DNA of 64,000 nt from Anaeromyxobacter paludicola (GTDB lineage: Bacteria > Myxococcota > Myxococcia > Myxococcales > Anaeromyxobacteraceae). The DNA lies in NCBI RefSeq assembly GCF_023169965.1, contig NZ_AP025592.1, positions 1,488,001 to 1,552,000 on the forward strand, read 5' to 3'. Within the stretch, counting starts at the first letter, position 1. Every line of letters begins with the position of its first letter. Positions 10,950 to 19,456 of this stretch are shown here, piece by piece. A program made the translations under genes and the position numbers. The notes beneath the pieces are model-generated. The model saw nothing but the letters and a program-made list of their open reading frames with translations, made no database searches and was not told the origin of the DNA.

Positions 10950-11522
10950 CTACTCGCCCTTCATCACCATCAGCTTGTACTCGCCGAGCTCGGCCTGGCC
11001 GGCCGTGTAGAGCACGTCCATCACGGTGCGGTACGGGATGCGCCGGTCGGCGATCACGTTCACGCGCCCGGTGAACGGCGCCTTCGGGTTGTAGCGGGCG
11101 ATGTACTTCTGCTTCTCCACCTCGCGGCGGAGCGACTGGAGCACCGCGGGGACGAGGTGGGCGTCGGCGCGGCCGTCCTTCGCCGCCGCCGGGATGACGC
11201 CGTCCTGCACCTTCACCGCCGGCCGGTCGTTCACCGCCACCTCCTCGAGCGAGATGGTGACGTTGATGTTGTCCTGCGGCGCGAGCTGGGTGGTGGACTG
11301 CGCCAGCTTGAGGGCCTCGGTCTGGTTCACGTTGAGCGCCGAGGCCGAGTAGCTCTTGAGCAGGAACACCAGGATGATGGTCATCATGTCCATCATCGCG
11401 GTGATGTTGAGCTCCTTGATCTCCCCGGCGCGCTCGCGGGCCTTGCGGCGCTCGCGGCGCAGCCGGGCGCGCTCGCGGGCGCGATCGGTCTTCGGGGCGG
11501 CGGTCGCGAGGGGCGTGGTCAT
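10950..11522 (-). CDS. ExbD/TolR-family protein, second copy
   Basis: 190 residues. A basic cytoplasmic N terminus (about residues 1-35, Arg-rich) precedes one transmembrane helix, LNITAMMDMMTIILVFLL, which carries the Asp expected to carry protons. A periplasmic domain of about 130 residues ends with the ExbD-type repeat (VNVIADRRIPYRTVMDVLYTA). It begins 2 bp after the first ExbD gene, and both follow an ExbB/TolQ gene. One TolQ-like plus two TolR-like genes is the arrangement of the AglRQS gliding motor in Myxococcus, but Tol or TonB energising roles are equally possible. Confidence 0.88.
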   Translation of the reverse strand: MTTPLATAAPKTDRARERARLRRERRKARERAGEIKELNITAMMDMMTIILVFLLKSYSASALNVNQTEALKLAQSTTQLAPQDNINVTISLEEVAVNDRPAVKVQDGVIPAAAKDGRADAHLVPAVLQSLRREVEKQKYIARYNPKAPFTGRVNVIADRRIPYRTVMDVLYTAGQAELGEYKLMVMKGE

Positions 11523-11524
11523 CG

Positions 11525-12055
11525 TCAGCCCAGGATCGACAGCGACACGTCGGGGAAGAGCTTGCGGTCCTGGGCGCCCTCGGCCGCCGCGCCGCGGAGT
11601 TCGCGGCAGGCGTCCATGGTCTGGACCAGCACCTCGTAGGGGACCTCGCCGTCGGCGGAGAGGATGAGGTTCGTCTCCTTGGGGAAGCGCGCCTTGATGC
11701 GCTTCATGTGCTCGGCGAGCGCGGCGTAGTCGTAGGCGCCGTCGGGCTTGCGGGCCACGGTCGGCGCGCGGGCCGCGTCGATCGACTTCTCCAGCCCCTC
11801 GAGCGCCCCGCCGGCGCTGGCGATGTAGAAGCCCTGCCGGGAGATGGCGACCGTGAGCAGCAGCTTCGGCTGCTCCGCGCCCTGGAGCGCGGCGCTCTCG
11901 CCGCCGATCCGCGGCGCGGAGACGTTGAGCACGCCGAGGCTCACGAGCCCGGTCATGCTGAGCAGCATGAACATCACGAGGTTCGTGACGATGTCGAGGT
12001 ACGGGACGATGTTGAGCTCGCCCGCCTCCTCCTGCTCCCGGATCCGCCGGCGCAT
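11525..12055 (-). CDS. ExbD/TolR-family protein, first copy
   Basis: 176 residues with a short charged N terminus and a single transmembrane helix, LNIVPYLDIVTNLVMFMLL, containing the conserved membrane Asp. The periplasmic region ends with ILSADGEVPYEVLVQTMDAC, the usual ExbD C-terminal unit. It starts 18 bp after the ExbB-like gene. Keeping the Asp in both ExbD copies suggests both contribute to the proton path of one motor. Confidence 0.88.
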   Translation of the reverse strand: MRRRIREQEEAGELNIVPYLDIVTNLVMFMLLSMTGLVSLGVLNVSAPRIGGESAALQGAEQPKLLLTVAISRQGFYIASAGGALEGLEKSIDAARAPTVARKPDGAYDYAALAEHMKRIKARFPKETNLILSADGEVPYEVLVQTMDACRELRGAAAEGAQDRKLFPDVSLSILG

Positions 12056-12073
12056 CGGCGCTCTCCCGACCGG

Positions 12074-12718
12074 CTAGGCGCCGCGGGCCTGGACCGCGGG
12101 CGCGGCCGCCAGGGCGTTCTCGAGCTTGAGCGCCGACGCCTCGATCTCCTCGACCATCGCCTTCGACTTCGAGGTGAGCATGAGGTGGGCCACGATGCAG
12201 GTCACCGCGATGCCGAGGCCGAAGGCGGTGTTGTTCATGGCCTCCGAGATGCCGCGGGAGAGCATGAGCTGCTTCATCTCGGGGCTGGCGGCGCCGAGCG
12301 ACTTGAAGGTGCCGATGAGGCCGGTGATGGTGCCGATGAGGCCGAGCAGCGTCGCGATGTTGGCGAGCGACCAGAGCGAGGAGATGCGCTTCGAGACGAG
12401 CGGGGTGGCGTCGAGGACCGCCTCCTCGAGCGCGCCGGCGACGTCCTCGCCGCGCTGGTGGGCGGCGAGGCCGGACCGGAGCACCGCGGCGAGCGGGGCC
12501 TTTCCGGCGGCGGCCGCGAACTGCTCGGCCGCGGCGACCCGCCCGGCCCGGACGTCCTCGACCACCTTGCCGACGAACGGCCCGGCGTCGACGTTCAGCT
12601 TGAACCCGAGCGCCACGAAGCGCTCCACGATGACGGCCACGGCCACCGCCGAGGCGACCAGGTTCACGAACATGAACGGTCCGCCTTCGCGGAAGAAATC
12701 GGCCAGGTGCTGGATCAT
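12074..12718 (-). CDS. ExbB/TolQ/MotA-family proton-channel protein
   Basis: 214-residue inner-membrane protein with three transmembrane segments: FMFVNLVASAVAVAVIVERF near the N terminus, SLANIATLLGLIGTITGLIG in the middle, and FGLGIAVTCIVAHLML near the end. The second and third match the MotA/TolQ/ExbB channel domain, including the Thr/Gly-rich stretch. It starts the three-gene cluster, with AAGGAG 8 nt upstream of the ATG and a long 5' leader containing a strong hairpin. Confidence 0.9.
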   Translation of the reverse strand: MIQHLADFFREGGPFMFVNLVASAVAVAVIVERFVALGFKLNVDAGPFVGKVVEDVRAGRVAAAEQFAAAAGKAPLAAVLRSGLAAHQRGEDVAGALEEAVLDATPLVSKRISSLWSLANIATLLGLIGTITGLIGTFKSLGAASPEMKQLMLSRGISEAMNNTAFGLGIAVTCIVAHLMLTSKSKAMVEEIEASALKLENALAAAPAVQARGA

Positions 12719-12738
12719 CGACCTCGCTCCTTGGAGGT

Positions 12739-12770
12739 AGGCGGGTCATCCCGAATCGGGAGACCCGCCT
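12739..12770 (-). promoter_or_regulatory. Hairpin in the exbB 5' leader
   Basis: Perfect 9-bp arms AGGCGGGTC (12739-12747) and GACCCGCCT (12762-12770) enclose an inner CCCG-AAT-CGGG stem. It lies between the predicted promoter (12787-12816) and the exbB start codon. No T-run follows in the direction of exbB transcription, so it is more likely a leader or processing structure than a simple terminator of topA. A smaller ACCTC/GAGGT stem just downstream puts the exbB Shine-Dalgarno AAGGAG in its loop. Confidence 0.6.
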
Positions 12771-12786
12771 GAAATCAGGAGCGATT

Positions 12787-12816
12787 TTCCTACCAGCCCC
12801 GGACGGAGGCTGTCAA
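12787..12816 (-). promoter_or_regulatory. Promoter of the exbB-exbD-exbD cluster
   Basis: A perfect -35 box TTGACA (12816-12811) is followed after 18 bp by TAGGAA (12792-12787). It lies just after the topA stop codon, so the motor cluster can be expressed independently of topA. Predicted transcription start is near 12780, about 60 nt before the exbB ATG. Confidence 0.55.
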
Positions 12817-12821
12817 GCGAG

Positions 12822-15251
12822 CTAGCCCCCGGCCGTGGAGCGCGCCGGCTCGTCCTTGGCCCGCCGGTAGTCGCACTCCTTGTTCGGGCAGGCGATGAAC
12901 GGGCCGTCCTTCTTCGAGTACTTCTCGACCAGGAAGGCGCTCCCGCAGGTCGGGCACGGCTCGTTCCGCGGCCGGTCCCAGGAGACGAAGTCGCAGGACG
13001 GGTACGAGGAGCAGCCGTAGAAGGTCCGGCCGCGCTTGGAGCGGCGCTCGCTGATGTAGCCGCCGCAGCCCTTCGGGCAGGACACGCCGATGCTGATGGG
13101 GCGCGAGGTCTTGCACTCGGGGTACTTGGAGCAGGCGAGGAAGCGGCCGAAGCGGCCCTTCTTCACCACCATCGGAGCGCCGCAGGTCGGGCACTTCTCG
13201 TCGGTGGTGATCTCCTCCTCCTTCTCGGGGACGATCTGCTCGCCGTCCCGCTTGAAGTTCATGGTGTTGCGGCACTCCGGGTAGCCGGAGCAGGCGAGGA
13301 ACTCGCCCATGCGGCCCCACTTGATGACCATCGGCTTGCCGCACTTCTCGCAGGCGTGCTCGGTCGGCGTCTCCTGCCGCTTCACGTCGCGCATCTGGAC
13401 CTCGGCCTTGGCGAGGTCCTCCTTGAAGCCCACGTAGAAGTCGCCGAGGACCGCCTGCCACTGCAGGTTGCCCTCCTCGATCTCGTCGAGCTTCTCCTCC
13501 ATCCCGGCGGTGAAGGTGACCTCCATCTCGCGCGGGAAGGCGCGCACCAGCTCGTCGGTGACCACGTTGCCGAGCTCGGTGGGCTTGAAGACCTTCTCCA
13601 CCTTCTCCACGTACTGCTTCTCCTGGATGGTGGAGAGGATGGCGGCGTAGGTGGACGGGCGGCCGATGCCCCGCTCCTCGAGCTCCTTGATGATGGAGGA
13701 CTCGTTGAAGCGCGGGGGCGGCTGGGTGAAGTGCTGCTCGGGGAGGAGCTTCCGGAGCTGGAGCGCCTGGCCCGCCTCGAGCGGCGGCAGCAGCTTCTCG
13801 GCGTTCTTGTCCTTCTCGTCGCCCTCCCCGGCGCTCTCCTCGGGGGCGGCGCCGGCCTCGTCCTCGGGGCGCTGCGCGCCGTAGACGGCGAGGTACCCCG
13901 GGTTCTTGAGCACCGAGCCCGTGGCGCGGAAGGTGGCGCGGCCGGCGGCGATGTCGGCGGTGGTCTGGTCGTAGACCGCCGGGATCATCTGGCAGGCGAC
14001 GAAGCGGTTCCAGATGAGCTCGTAGAGCCGGAACATGTCCCGCTCGCCCATCTCGTCGAAGTAGCCGGCCACGCGCTCCGGGGTCCAGTCGAGCGAGGTC
14101 GGGCGCACCGCCTCGTGGGCCTCCTGGGCCGCCTTCTGCTTCGTCTTGTAGACGTTCGGCTCGGCCGGGAGCAGGTCCTTGCCGTAGCGCTCGCCGATGT
14201 GGACGCGGACCGCGTCCACCGCCTCGGTGGAGAGCCGCACCGAGTCGGTGCGCATGTAGGTGATGAGGCCGACCGCGCCCTCGTCGCCCAGCTCCACGCC
14301 TTCGTAGAGCCGCTGCGCGAGCGTCATGGTCTTCTTGGCGGTGAAGCCGAGCCGGTTGGCCGCCTCCTGCTGCAGCTTGGCGGTGGTGAAGGGGGGCGGC
14401 GGGTTGCGCCGGCGCTCCTTCTTCTCCACGGTGGCGACCTGGAAGGCCGCGCCGTCGAGCTCCTTCACCAGCGCCCGGGTGGTCTCGCCCTCCTTCAGCT
14501 CCGCCTTCTTGCCGTCGAGCTTGGCGAGCCTGGCCCGGAACTCGGGCGGCAGGGCCGCCGCGAGGTCGGCCTCGAGGCTCCAGTACTCCTCGGGGACGAA
14601 CGCCTGGATCTCGCGCTCGCGCTCCACCACCAGGCGCACCGCCACCGACTGGACGCGCCCCGCCGAGAGGCCCCGGCGCACCTTCTTCCAGAGGATGGGG
14701 CTGATCTGGTAGCCGACGAGCCGGTCGAGGATCCGGCGGGCCTGCTGCGAGTCGAACTTCTTGCGGTCGAGGTCGATGGGGGCCTGGATGGCCTTCTGGA
14801 TCGCGTTCTTGGTGATCTCGTTGAAGAGCACCCGGCGCACGCGCTCGTCGCCGCCCTCCGCGCCGAGCTCCTCCGAGATGTGCCAGGCGATCGCCTCGCC
14901 CTCGCGATCGGGGTCGGTCGCGATGAAGACCCGCTCCGCCTTCTTGGCCGCCTTCTTGATGTCGGAGAGGACCTTGGCCTTGCCCTTGATGACGTCGTAC
15001 TCGGGCTGGAAGCCGTGCTCGACGTCCACGCCGATCTTCGACTTCGGCAGGTCCTTCACGTGGCCCACCGACGCCTTCACGTCGTAGGAGCGCCCCAGGT
15101 ACTTCTTGATGGTCTTGGCCTTCGCGGGGGACTCCACGATGACCAGGCTCGGTCCGCCCAGGGCGGCGGCGCCCTTCGCGGCCGGCTTCCTGGCCTTGGG
15201 GGCGCTCTTCTTCTTGGGGGCTTCGACGAGGCTGTCGGTCTTGGTCGTCAT
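12822..15251 (-). CDS. topA: DNA topoisomerase I
   Basis: Type IA enzyme that relaxes negative supercoils. 809 residues from the ATG at 15251, which has AAGGA 4 nt upstream; an earlier in-frame ATG adds only six residues. The Toprim domain has E40 (IVESPAKAK) and DPDRE (113-117). The nucleophile is Y332 in LITYMRTDS. The C terminus holds four cysteine-rich zinc ribbons (starting CEKCG, CPTCG, CPKGCG, CPTCG), near the top of the range for TopA. The N terminus has a basic Lys/Ala-rich tail of about 30 residues. It starts 21 bp after dprA. Confidence 0.97.
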   Translation of the reverse strand: MTTKTDSLVEAPKKKSAPKARKPAAKGAAALGGPSLVIVESPAKAKTIKKYLGRSYDVKASVGHVKDLPKSKIGVDVEHGFQPEYDVIKGKAKVLSDIKKAAKKAERVFIATDPDREGEAIAWHISEELGAEGGDERVRRVLFNEITKNAIQKAIQAPIDLDRKKFDSQQARRILDRLVGYQISPILWKKVRRGLSAGRVQSVAVRLVVEREREIQAFVPEEYWSLEADLAAALPPEFRARLAKLDGKKAELKEGETTRALVKELDGAAFQVATVEKKERRRNPPPPFTTAKLQQEAANRLGFTAKKTMTLAQRLYEGVELGDEGAVGLITYMRTDSVRLSTEAVDAVRVHIGERYGKDLLPAEPNVYKTKQKAAQEAHEAVRPTSLDWTPERVAGYFDEMGERDMFRLYELIWNRFVACQMIPAVYDQTTADIAAGRATFRATGSVLKNPGYLAVYGAQRPEDEAGAAPEESAGEGDEKDKNAEKLLPPLEAGQALQLRKLLPEQHFTQPPPRFNESSIIKELEERGIGRPSTYAAILSTIQEKQYVEKVEKVFKPTELGNVVTDELVRAFPREMEVTFTAGMEEKLDEIEEGNLQWQAVLGDFYVGFKEDLAKAEVQMRDVKRQETPTEHACEKCGKPMVIKWGRMGEFLACSGYPECRNTMNFKRDGEQIVPEKEEEITTDEKCPTCGAPMVVKKGRFGRFLACSKYPECKTSRPISIGVSCPKGCGGYISERRSKRGRTFYGCSSYPSCDFVSWDRPRNEPCPTCGSAFLVEKYSKKDGPFIACPNKECDYRRAKDEPARSTAGG

Positions 15252-15272
15252 CTCTTCCTTTTGGAGCAACCG

Positions 15273-16160
15273 CTAGGCGCTGCCGTCTTCGCGGCGCAGA
15301 AAGTAGTTTCCGGGCCGCTGCTCGCAAAGCCCCTGGAGCTCGAGCGAGAGCAGCCCGGCGAGGGCGGCCCCCGGCAGGAGCCCGGCCGCGGTCGCGACCT
15401 GCTCGGCGTGGCGCGGCGCGGCCCCGAGCGCGGCGAGGAGCGCGGTCTCGTCGGGCGGGAGCGGCGGCGCGGCGCGCGGCGCGGGCGGGACGAGCGGCAG
15501 CTGCGCGGCGATGCCGAGGACGGCGAGGACGTCGCGGGCCGAGGTGGCGACCCGGGCCCCGTCGCGCAGCAGCCCGAGCGGGCCCTCGGCGAGCGGGTCG
15601 CCCACCTGCCCGGGGACCGCGAACAGCGGCACCCCCTGCCGGCGAGCGCAGGCGGCGGTGATGAGGGCGCCGCTCCGGGCGCGGCAGCGGACCACCACCA
15701 CCGCCTCGCTCATGCCGCTCACGATCCGGTTTCGCTGCGGGAAGGTGGACCGCGCCGGGTGGGCGCCGTCGGCGTACTCGGAGCAGAGGGCGCCGCCGCC
15801 CGCCAGGATCCGGTCGAAGAGGCCGGCGTGGTGCGGCGGGTAGACCACGTCCACGCCGCACCCGAGGACCGCGACGGTGTGGCCGCCGGCCGCGAGCGCG
15901 CCCTCGTGGGCGGCCGCGTCCACGCCGTCGGCGCCGCCCGAGACGACGGTGGCGCCCGCCCGGGCGAGGTCGCGCCCGAGGGCGCGGGCCATGGCGAGCC
16001 CGTACTCGTCCGAGTGCCGGGAGCCGACCACGGCCACCCGGCGCGCCGCCGCGGGGCCGAGCTCACCCCGGACCCGCAGCCACGCCGGCGCCCCCGGGAC
16101 GTCCCGGAGCCGTGCCGGGAAGCCGGGATCGTCGCGCAGGATGGTGCGGGCGTCCCCCAT
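15273..16160 (-). CDS. dprA: DNA-processing protein DprA
   Basis: Binds incoming single-stranded DNA and loads RecA in natural transformation. 295 residues from the ATG at 16160. The Rossmann-like core shows VVGSRHSDEYG and VVSGGADGVDAAAHEGAL, and the C terminus is a winged-helix-like region (LAALGAAPRHAEQVATAAG). A TTG 13 codons upstream would also keep frame, but those bases form a good -35 box, so I prefer the ATG. The usual N-terminal SAM-like domain is largely absent. It leads the dprA-topA operon. Confidence 0.9.
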   Translation of the reverse strand: MGDARTILRDDPGFPARLRDVPGAPAWLRVRGELGPAAARRVAVVGSRHSDEYGLAMARALGRDLARAGATVVSGGADGVDAAAHEGALAAGGHTVAVLGCGVDVVYPPHHAGLFDRILAGGGALCSEYADGAHPARSTFPQRNRIVSGMSEAVVVVRCRARSGALITAACARRQGVPLFAVPGQVGDPLAEGPLGLLRDGARVATSARDVLAVLGIAAQLPLVPPAPRAAPPLPPDETALLAALGAAPRHAEQVATAAGLLPGAALAGLLSLELQGLCEQRPGNYFLRREDGSA

Positions 16161-16170
16161 GAGGTCGGGC

Positions 16171-16199
16171 CATATACTCGCGGGGTCCGACAGCGTCAA
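16171..16199 (-). promoter_or_regulatory. Promoter of dprA-topA, predicted leaderless
   Basis: TTGACG (16199-16194), 17-bp spacer, TATATG (16176-16171) on the minus strand. Transcription would begin about 16166-16162, only a few bases before the dprA ATG at 16160. No Shine-Dalgarno can fit between, which fits a leaderless or nearly leaderless message. Confidence 0.6.
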
Positions 16200-16283
16200 G
16201 ACGGGGCCGCGCGGCCGAGGGAGCGCCGGCCAGGACCCGCCGAGGGCAGCAAGCCCCTGAAAACCTCGCGAATTCGGCGCGGG

Positions 16284-17591
16284 TCAGTTGGAGCCGGCGC
16301 CCGACTGGGCGGTCGCGGGCACCCGCATCTCCACCCGGTCGCCGACCACCAGCTCGAGCACGGTGCGGGTGACGAGCGCGGTCGAGGAGTGCTCGCGCGC
16401 GTCCACCACGACCAGGCTCCCGACCACCTCGTCGGGCAGCGGCTTGCGGTCGAGCTGCTGGACGGTGCGCACGTTCACCGGGTCGCCGTTGCGGACCACG
16501 GTGAAGACGTTCCCGTCCTCGACGCCGTCGGTGGTGCCCTTGTCCACGAAGACGAACTCGTTGTTGCCGATCTGGGTGGTGTCGTCGAGCTGCGCCGCGA
16601 CGATCACGCCCTTCACGGCGGCGCGGTTCGCCTTCTCGACCACGCGCCCGGTGAGCCGGTCGGCGTAGGGGGCGACGAGCGCGCCGCGCTCGATGGGGCC
16701 GTAGGCGCTGGCGATGCGGACCGTGGCGACGGGGCCGTCCATGGAGAGCACCTGCGCGGTGCCGATGATCGACGTGCGCAGGCCGAAGGGCTGCCGGGTC
16801 ACCGGGTGGAGCACCTGCAGGCCCGGCTCGAAGACGAGGTAGCGCTGCCCGGGCTGGACCGCCCCCTCGTGCGAGAACCGGACGTAGGCCCGGTCGTCGG
16901 TCGAGAGGAGGAACTTCTCCTCGAAGGCGGAGGTGATCGACCCGGACTGCTCGAGCTCCTTCTTGGTGATGAAGGTGTCGCGACGGACGGCCCGCCCGCT
17001 CACCGGGGCGAGCCCGATCTTGTACGGGCCGACGACCTTCACGTCGTCGTTCGCCATCTCCGGCATGCGGAGGTCGCCCTTGGAGAGGTCCTCGGTCTCG
17101 CGCGCCGGCGCGTCCTCGGCCACCTCCGGCGCCGCCGGCGCGGCCGCCGGCTTGCCCGCCGGACCGAGCCGGATCTCCTGCCCGGGGTTGATCCGGTGCG
17201 GGTTCGCGATCTCCGGGTTGTAGGACCAGACCTTCGGCCAGGCGTAGGGGTCCTGGAGGTACTTGCCGGTGATGTCCCAGAGGGTGTCGCCCTTCTGGAC
17301 GGTGTGCTTGTCGGCGACGTCGGCGGCGGGCGCGCCCGCCACCTCGACGGCGGAGACCTCGCCCGACTCGAGCTTCTCCGCGGCGCGCCCCAGGTCGAGG
17401 CTCCCGTCGCCCGGCTTGCCCTTCTGGCCGCCGGCCTCCTCTGCGAGCGCCGCGTCGGCGGCCCGCGTATGGCGCGCCGTCCCCGCCGCCTGGACCGCGC
17501 CCGCCTTGCGGGCCGCGTCGAGGGCTTGCGTCTGTGCGAGCGCCACCGCCGGGACGAGGGCGAGGAGTGCGATCGTGCGGCTCGGGCTCAT
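16284..17591 (-). CDS. Secreted LysM-domain protein, function unknown
   Basis: 435 residues. A signal peptide is clear (about residues 1-20, MSPSRTIALLALVPAVALAQ). One LysM domain at about 95-150 (HTVQKGDTLWDITGKY ... INPGQEIRL) should bind peptidoglycan or another GlcNAc polymer. The remaining 280 residues are beta-rich and include three or four similar stretches around conserved Gly/Val, resembling LysM-linked envelope proteins found in delta-type bacteria; I do not know their function. AAGGAG lies 8 nt before the ATG. It is a single gene between dprA and pgeF. Confidence 0.87.
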   Translation of the reverse strand: MSPSRTIALLALVPAVALAQTQALDAARKAGAVQAAGTARHTRAADAALAEEAGGQKGKPGDGSLDLGRAAEKLESGEVSAVEVAGAPAADVADKHTVQKGDTLWDITGKYLQDPYAWPKVWSYNPEIANPHRINPGQEIRLGPAGKPAAAPAAPEVAEDAPARETEDLSKGDLRMPEMANDDVKVVGPYKIGLAPVSGRAVRRDTFITKKELEQSGSITSAFEEKFLLSTDDRAYVRFSHEGAVQPGQRYLVFEPGLQVLHPVTRQPFGLRTSIIGTAQVLSMDGPVATVRIASAYGPIERGALVAPYADRLTGRVVEKANRAAVKGVIVAAQLDDTTQIGNNEFVFVDKGTTDGVEDGNVFTVVRNGDPVNVRTVQQLDRKPLPDEVVGSLVVVDAREHSSTALVTRTVLELVVGDRVEMRVPATAQSGAGSN

Positions 17592-17633
17592 GGGACGGGC
17601 TCCTTCGAGGGTCTCGCCAGAAAAATCCCGAGA

Positions 17634-17662
17634 ATCTTCAAGCTAAACGGGGGGCGAGTCAA
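17634..17662 (-). promoter_or_regulatory. Candidate promoter of the LysM gene
   Basis: TTGACT (17662-17657), 17-bp spacer, GAAGAT (17639-17634). The -10 box is weak (3 of 6). It overlaps the last codon of pgeF, so it would give the LysM gene its own transcript. Confidence 0.35.
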
Positions 17663-18390
17663 GGAAGGGGGGCGATGAAGCCGGCCTGCCGCCCGGTCCG
17701 TCCCGCGTCGCGCCGGTGAGAGAAGAAGCGGCGCCGGTCGCACGCCGTGCAGAGGCCGAGAACCTCGACGTTTTCCGGACGGAGGCCGAGGGCGACGAGC
17801 GCCTGCACGTTCGCCTGCCAGAGATCGAGGTGCGGGGTTTCGGCCTGCGCGACCACCCCGGCCCCGAACGCGCCGGTGAAGCGATCGGCCAGGTCGGGAG
17901 AGACCTCGTAGCAGCAGCGCCCGATCGAAGGCCCGACCGCCGCCCGCAGCGATCCCACGGGGGTCCCGGTCAGGCGCGAAAGGGTCGCCGCCGTCTCGGC
18001 CGCGATCCGCGCCAGGGTGCCGCGCCAGCCGGCGTGCGCCGCCGCCACCGCGCCCGTCTCCGGGTCCGCGAGGAGCACCGGGACGCAGTCGGCGACCGAG
18101 ACGCAGGCGGCGAGCCCCCGGCGCCTCGAGACCACCGCGTCGGCCGGCTCGCGCGGCGCGTCCGGATCCGGCTCGACCACCACCCGCGCGCCGTGGACCT
18201 GATCGACGCGGGCGAAGCGCAGGCCCGTCTCGCGCCCGAGCCGGGCCCAGTTCCCGGCGACGGCCGCCGGGTCGTCCCCGACCCCGCCGCCGAGGTTGAG
18301 CGCGTCGTAGGGAGGCGCGGAGGCGCCGCCGTCGCGCGTGGTGAAGCCGTGCGGGAAGGCGGCGAGCAGGCGGCTCTTCACGATCTCCAT
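17659..18390 (-). CDS. pgeF: Multicopper-oxidase-like purine nucleosidase/phosphorylase-family protein (PgeF/YfiH, formerly laccase domain)
   Basis: 243 residues, full length for the family. The zinc-binding His and Cys residues are in DQVHGARVV, SVADCVPVLLADP and AAHAGWRGTLA. E. coli YfiH corrects misincorporated L-Ser in peptidoglycan precursors, and other members act on purine nucleosides; which applies here cannot be read from sequence. The ATG at 18390 matches the family N terminus. It diverges from the HAMP/GAF gene across 73 bp. Confidence 0.9.
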   Translation of the reverse strand: MEIVKSRLLAAFPHGFTTRDGGASAPPYDALNLGGGVGDDPAAVAGNWARLGRETGLRFARVDQVHGARVVVEPDPDAPREPADAVVSRRRGLAACVSVADCVPVLLADPETGAVAAAHAGWRGTLARIAAETAATLSRLTGTPVGSLRAAVGPSIGRCCYEVSPDLADRFTGAFGAGVVAQAETPHLDLWQANVQALVALGLRPENVEVLGLCTACDRRRFFSHRRDAGRTGRQAGFIAPLP

Positions 18391-18463
18391 GGCCGGGAGC
18401 CTAGCGCGCCCCGCGCCTTGTGGCGCGCGAAACCCCGGTGGTACGCTTTCGCGCTCGCGACCC

Positions 18464-19456
18464 ATGAACGCCTTCATCGAGAAGTCCATCGGCAGGAAGC
18501 TCCTCCTCGCCGTCGGCCTGCCCTCGGCCGTCATCGCCGGCGCCGGGCTCCTCTGGCTGCGCGCCGAGACCGCCCACCTCTCGCCCCACCTCGCGGAGGC
18601 CGTGCTCGCGGCCGTGGCCGTGCTCGCGCTCGCCATGTCGGCGGCCCACTTCCTCGCGGTGCGGCTCCTGGTCGAGCGGCCCCTGCGGAGCCTGGCCGCC
18701 GGCATGCGCCGGGCCGAGGAGGGCGATTTCCTCTTCCGCATGCCGGTGGCGAGCCGGGACGAGCTCGGCCAGCTCGCCGAGCGGTACAACGCCATGCTCG
18801 CCGCCATCACCGACCTGCACGCGCTCCGGCTCGACGACGCGCGGGCCATGGACTTCCTCCAGCGCGAGGTGGCGCTGAAGCGCGAGCTCGAGGCCCAGCA
18901 CCGGCTCCTCGACGACACGAACCGAAGGCTCGAGGCGCGCCTCAACGAGCTCACCCTCCTCCACGACCTGGGGCGCACCCTCGCCTCGACGCTGCGGCTC
19001 GACGAGCTGCTCCGCTACGTGGTGGATCACCTGGGGCAGGCGCTCGGCTACGAGCGCTTCGTCATCTTCCTGGCCGAGGGCTCGGGGGACCTCGTGGCGG
19101 CGGAGAGCTACGGCGTGCGGGCCGAGATCACGGGGACGCGCCTCCCGCCGGGCGAGGGCGTGGCCCAGGCGGCCGCCGTCTCCCGCGAGCTCGTGCTGGT
19201 GCGGGACACCGCCCGGGACTCGCGGCTGCAGGGGTCGCGGGTGGCCGACTCGCAGGGCTCGCTGGTGGCGCTGCCGATGCTCTACAAGGGCGAGTGCGTG
19301 GGGGTGCTCGACCTCTTCCGCCCGGTGCTCGACGGCTTCTCGGCGGAGGAGCTGCAGCTCCTGCAGTCGGTCGCGAGCCAGGCGGCGATGGCCATCTCCC
19401 ACGCGCGGCTGCTCGAGCACGCGCTCGGCTCCGAGCAGGCCGCCGCCGGCGGCTAG
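18464..19456 (+). CDS. Membrane HAMP/GAF sensor-like protein without an output domain
   Basis: 330 residues. Two transmembrane segments lie in the first 70 residues (LLLAVGLPSAVIAGAGLLWL and LAAVAVLALAMSAAHFLAV). A HAMP linker (about 70-125, RPLRSLAAGMRRAEEGDFLFRM), a coiled coil (about 130-165) and a GAF domain (about 165-315) follow. There is no kinase, cyclase or methyl-accepting domain, so any signal must pass to a partner. Its stop codon shares the palindromic CTAG (19453-19456) with the convergent pseudo-receiver gene. Confidence 0.85.
   Translation: MNAFIEKSIGRKLLLAVGLPSAVIAGAGLLWLRAETAHLSPHLAEAVLAAVAVLALAMSAAHFLAVRLLVERPLRSLAAGMRRAEEGDFLFRMPVASRDELGQLAERYNAMLAAITDLHALRLDDARAMDFLQREVALKRELEAQHRLLDDTNRRLEARLNELTLLHDLGRTLASTLRLDELLRYVVDHLGQALGYERFVIFLAEGSGDLVAAESYGVRAEITGTRLPPGEGVAQAAAVSRELVLVRDTARDSRLQGSRVADSQGSLVALPMLYKGECVGVLDLFRPVLDGFSAEELQLLQSVASQAAMAISHARLLEHALGSEQAAAGG

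Noticed and set aside
13356-17678. 1440-codon plus-strand open frame opposite topA, dprA and the LysM gene
   Set aside because: It is antisense to three well-supported genes and shows no domain or consistent composition.
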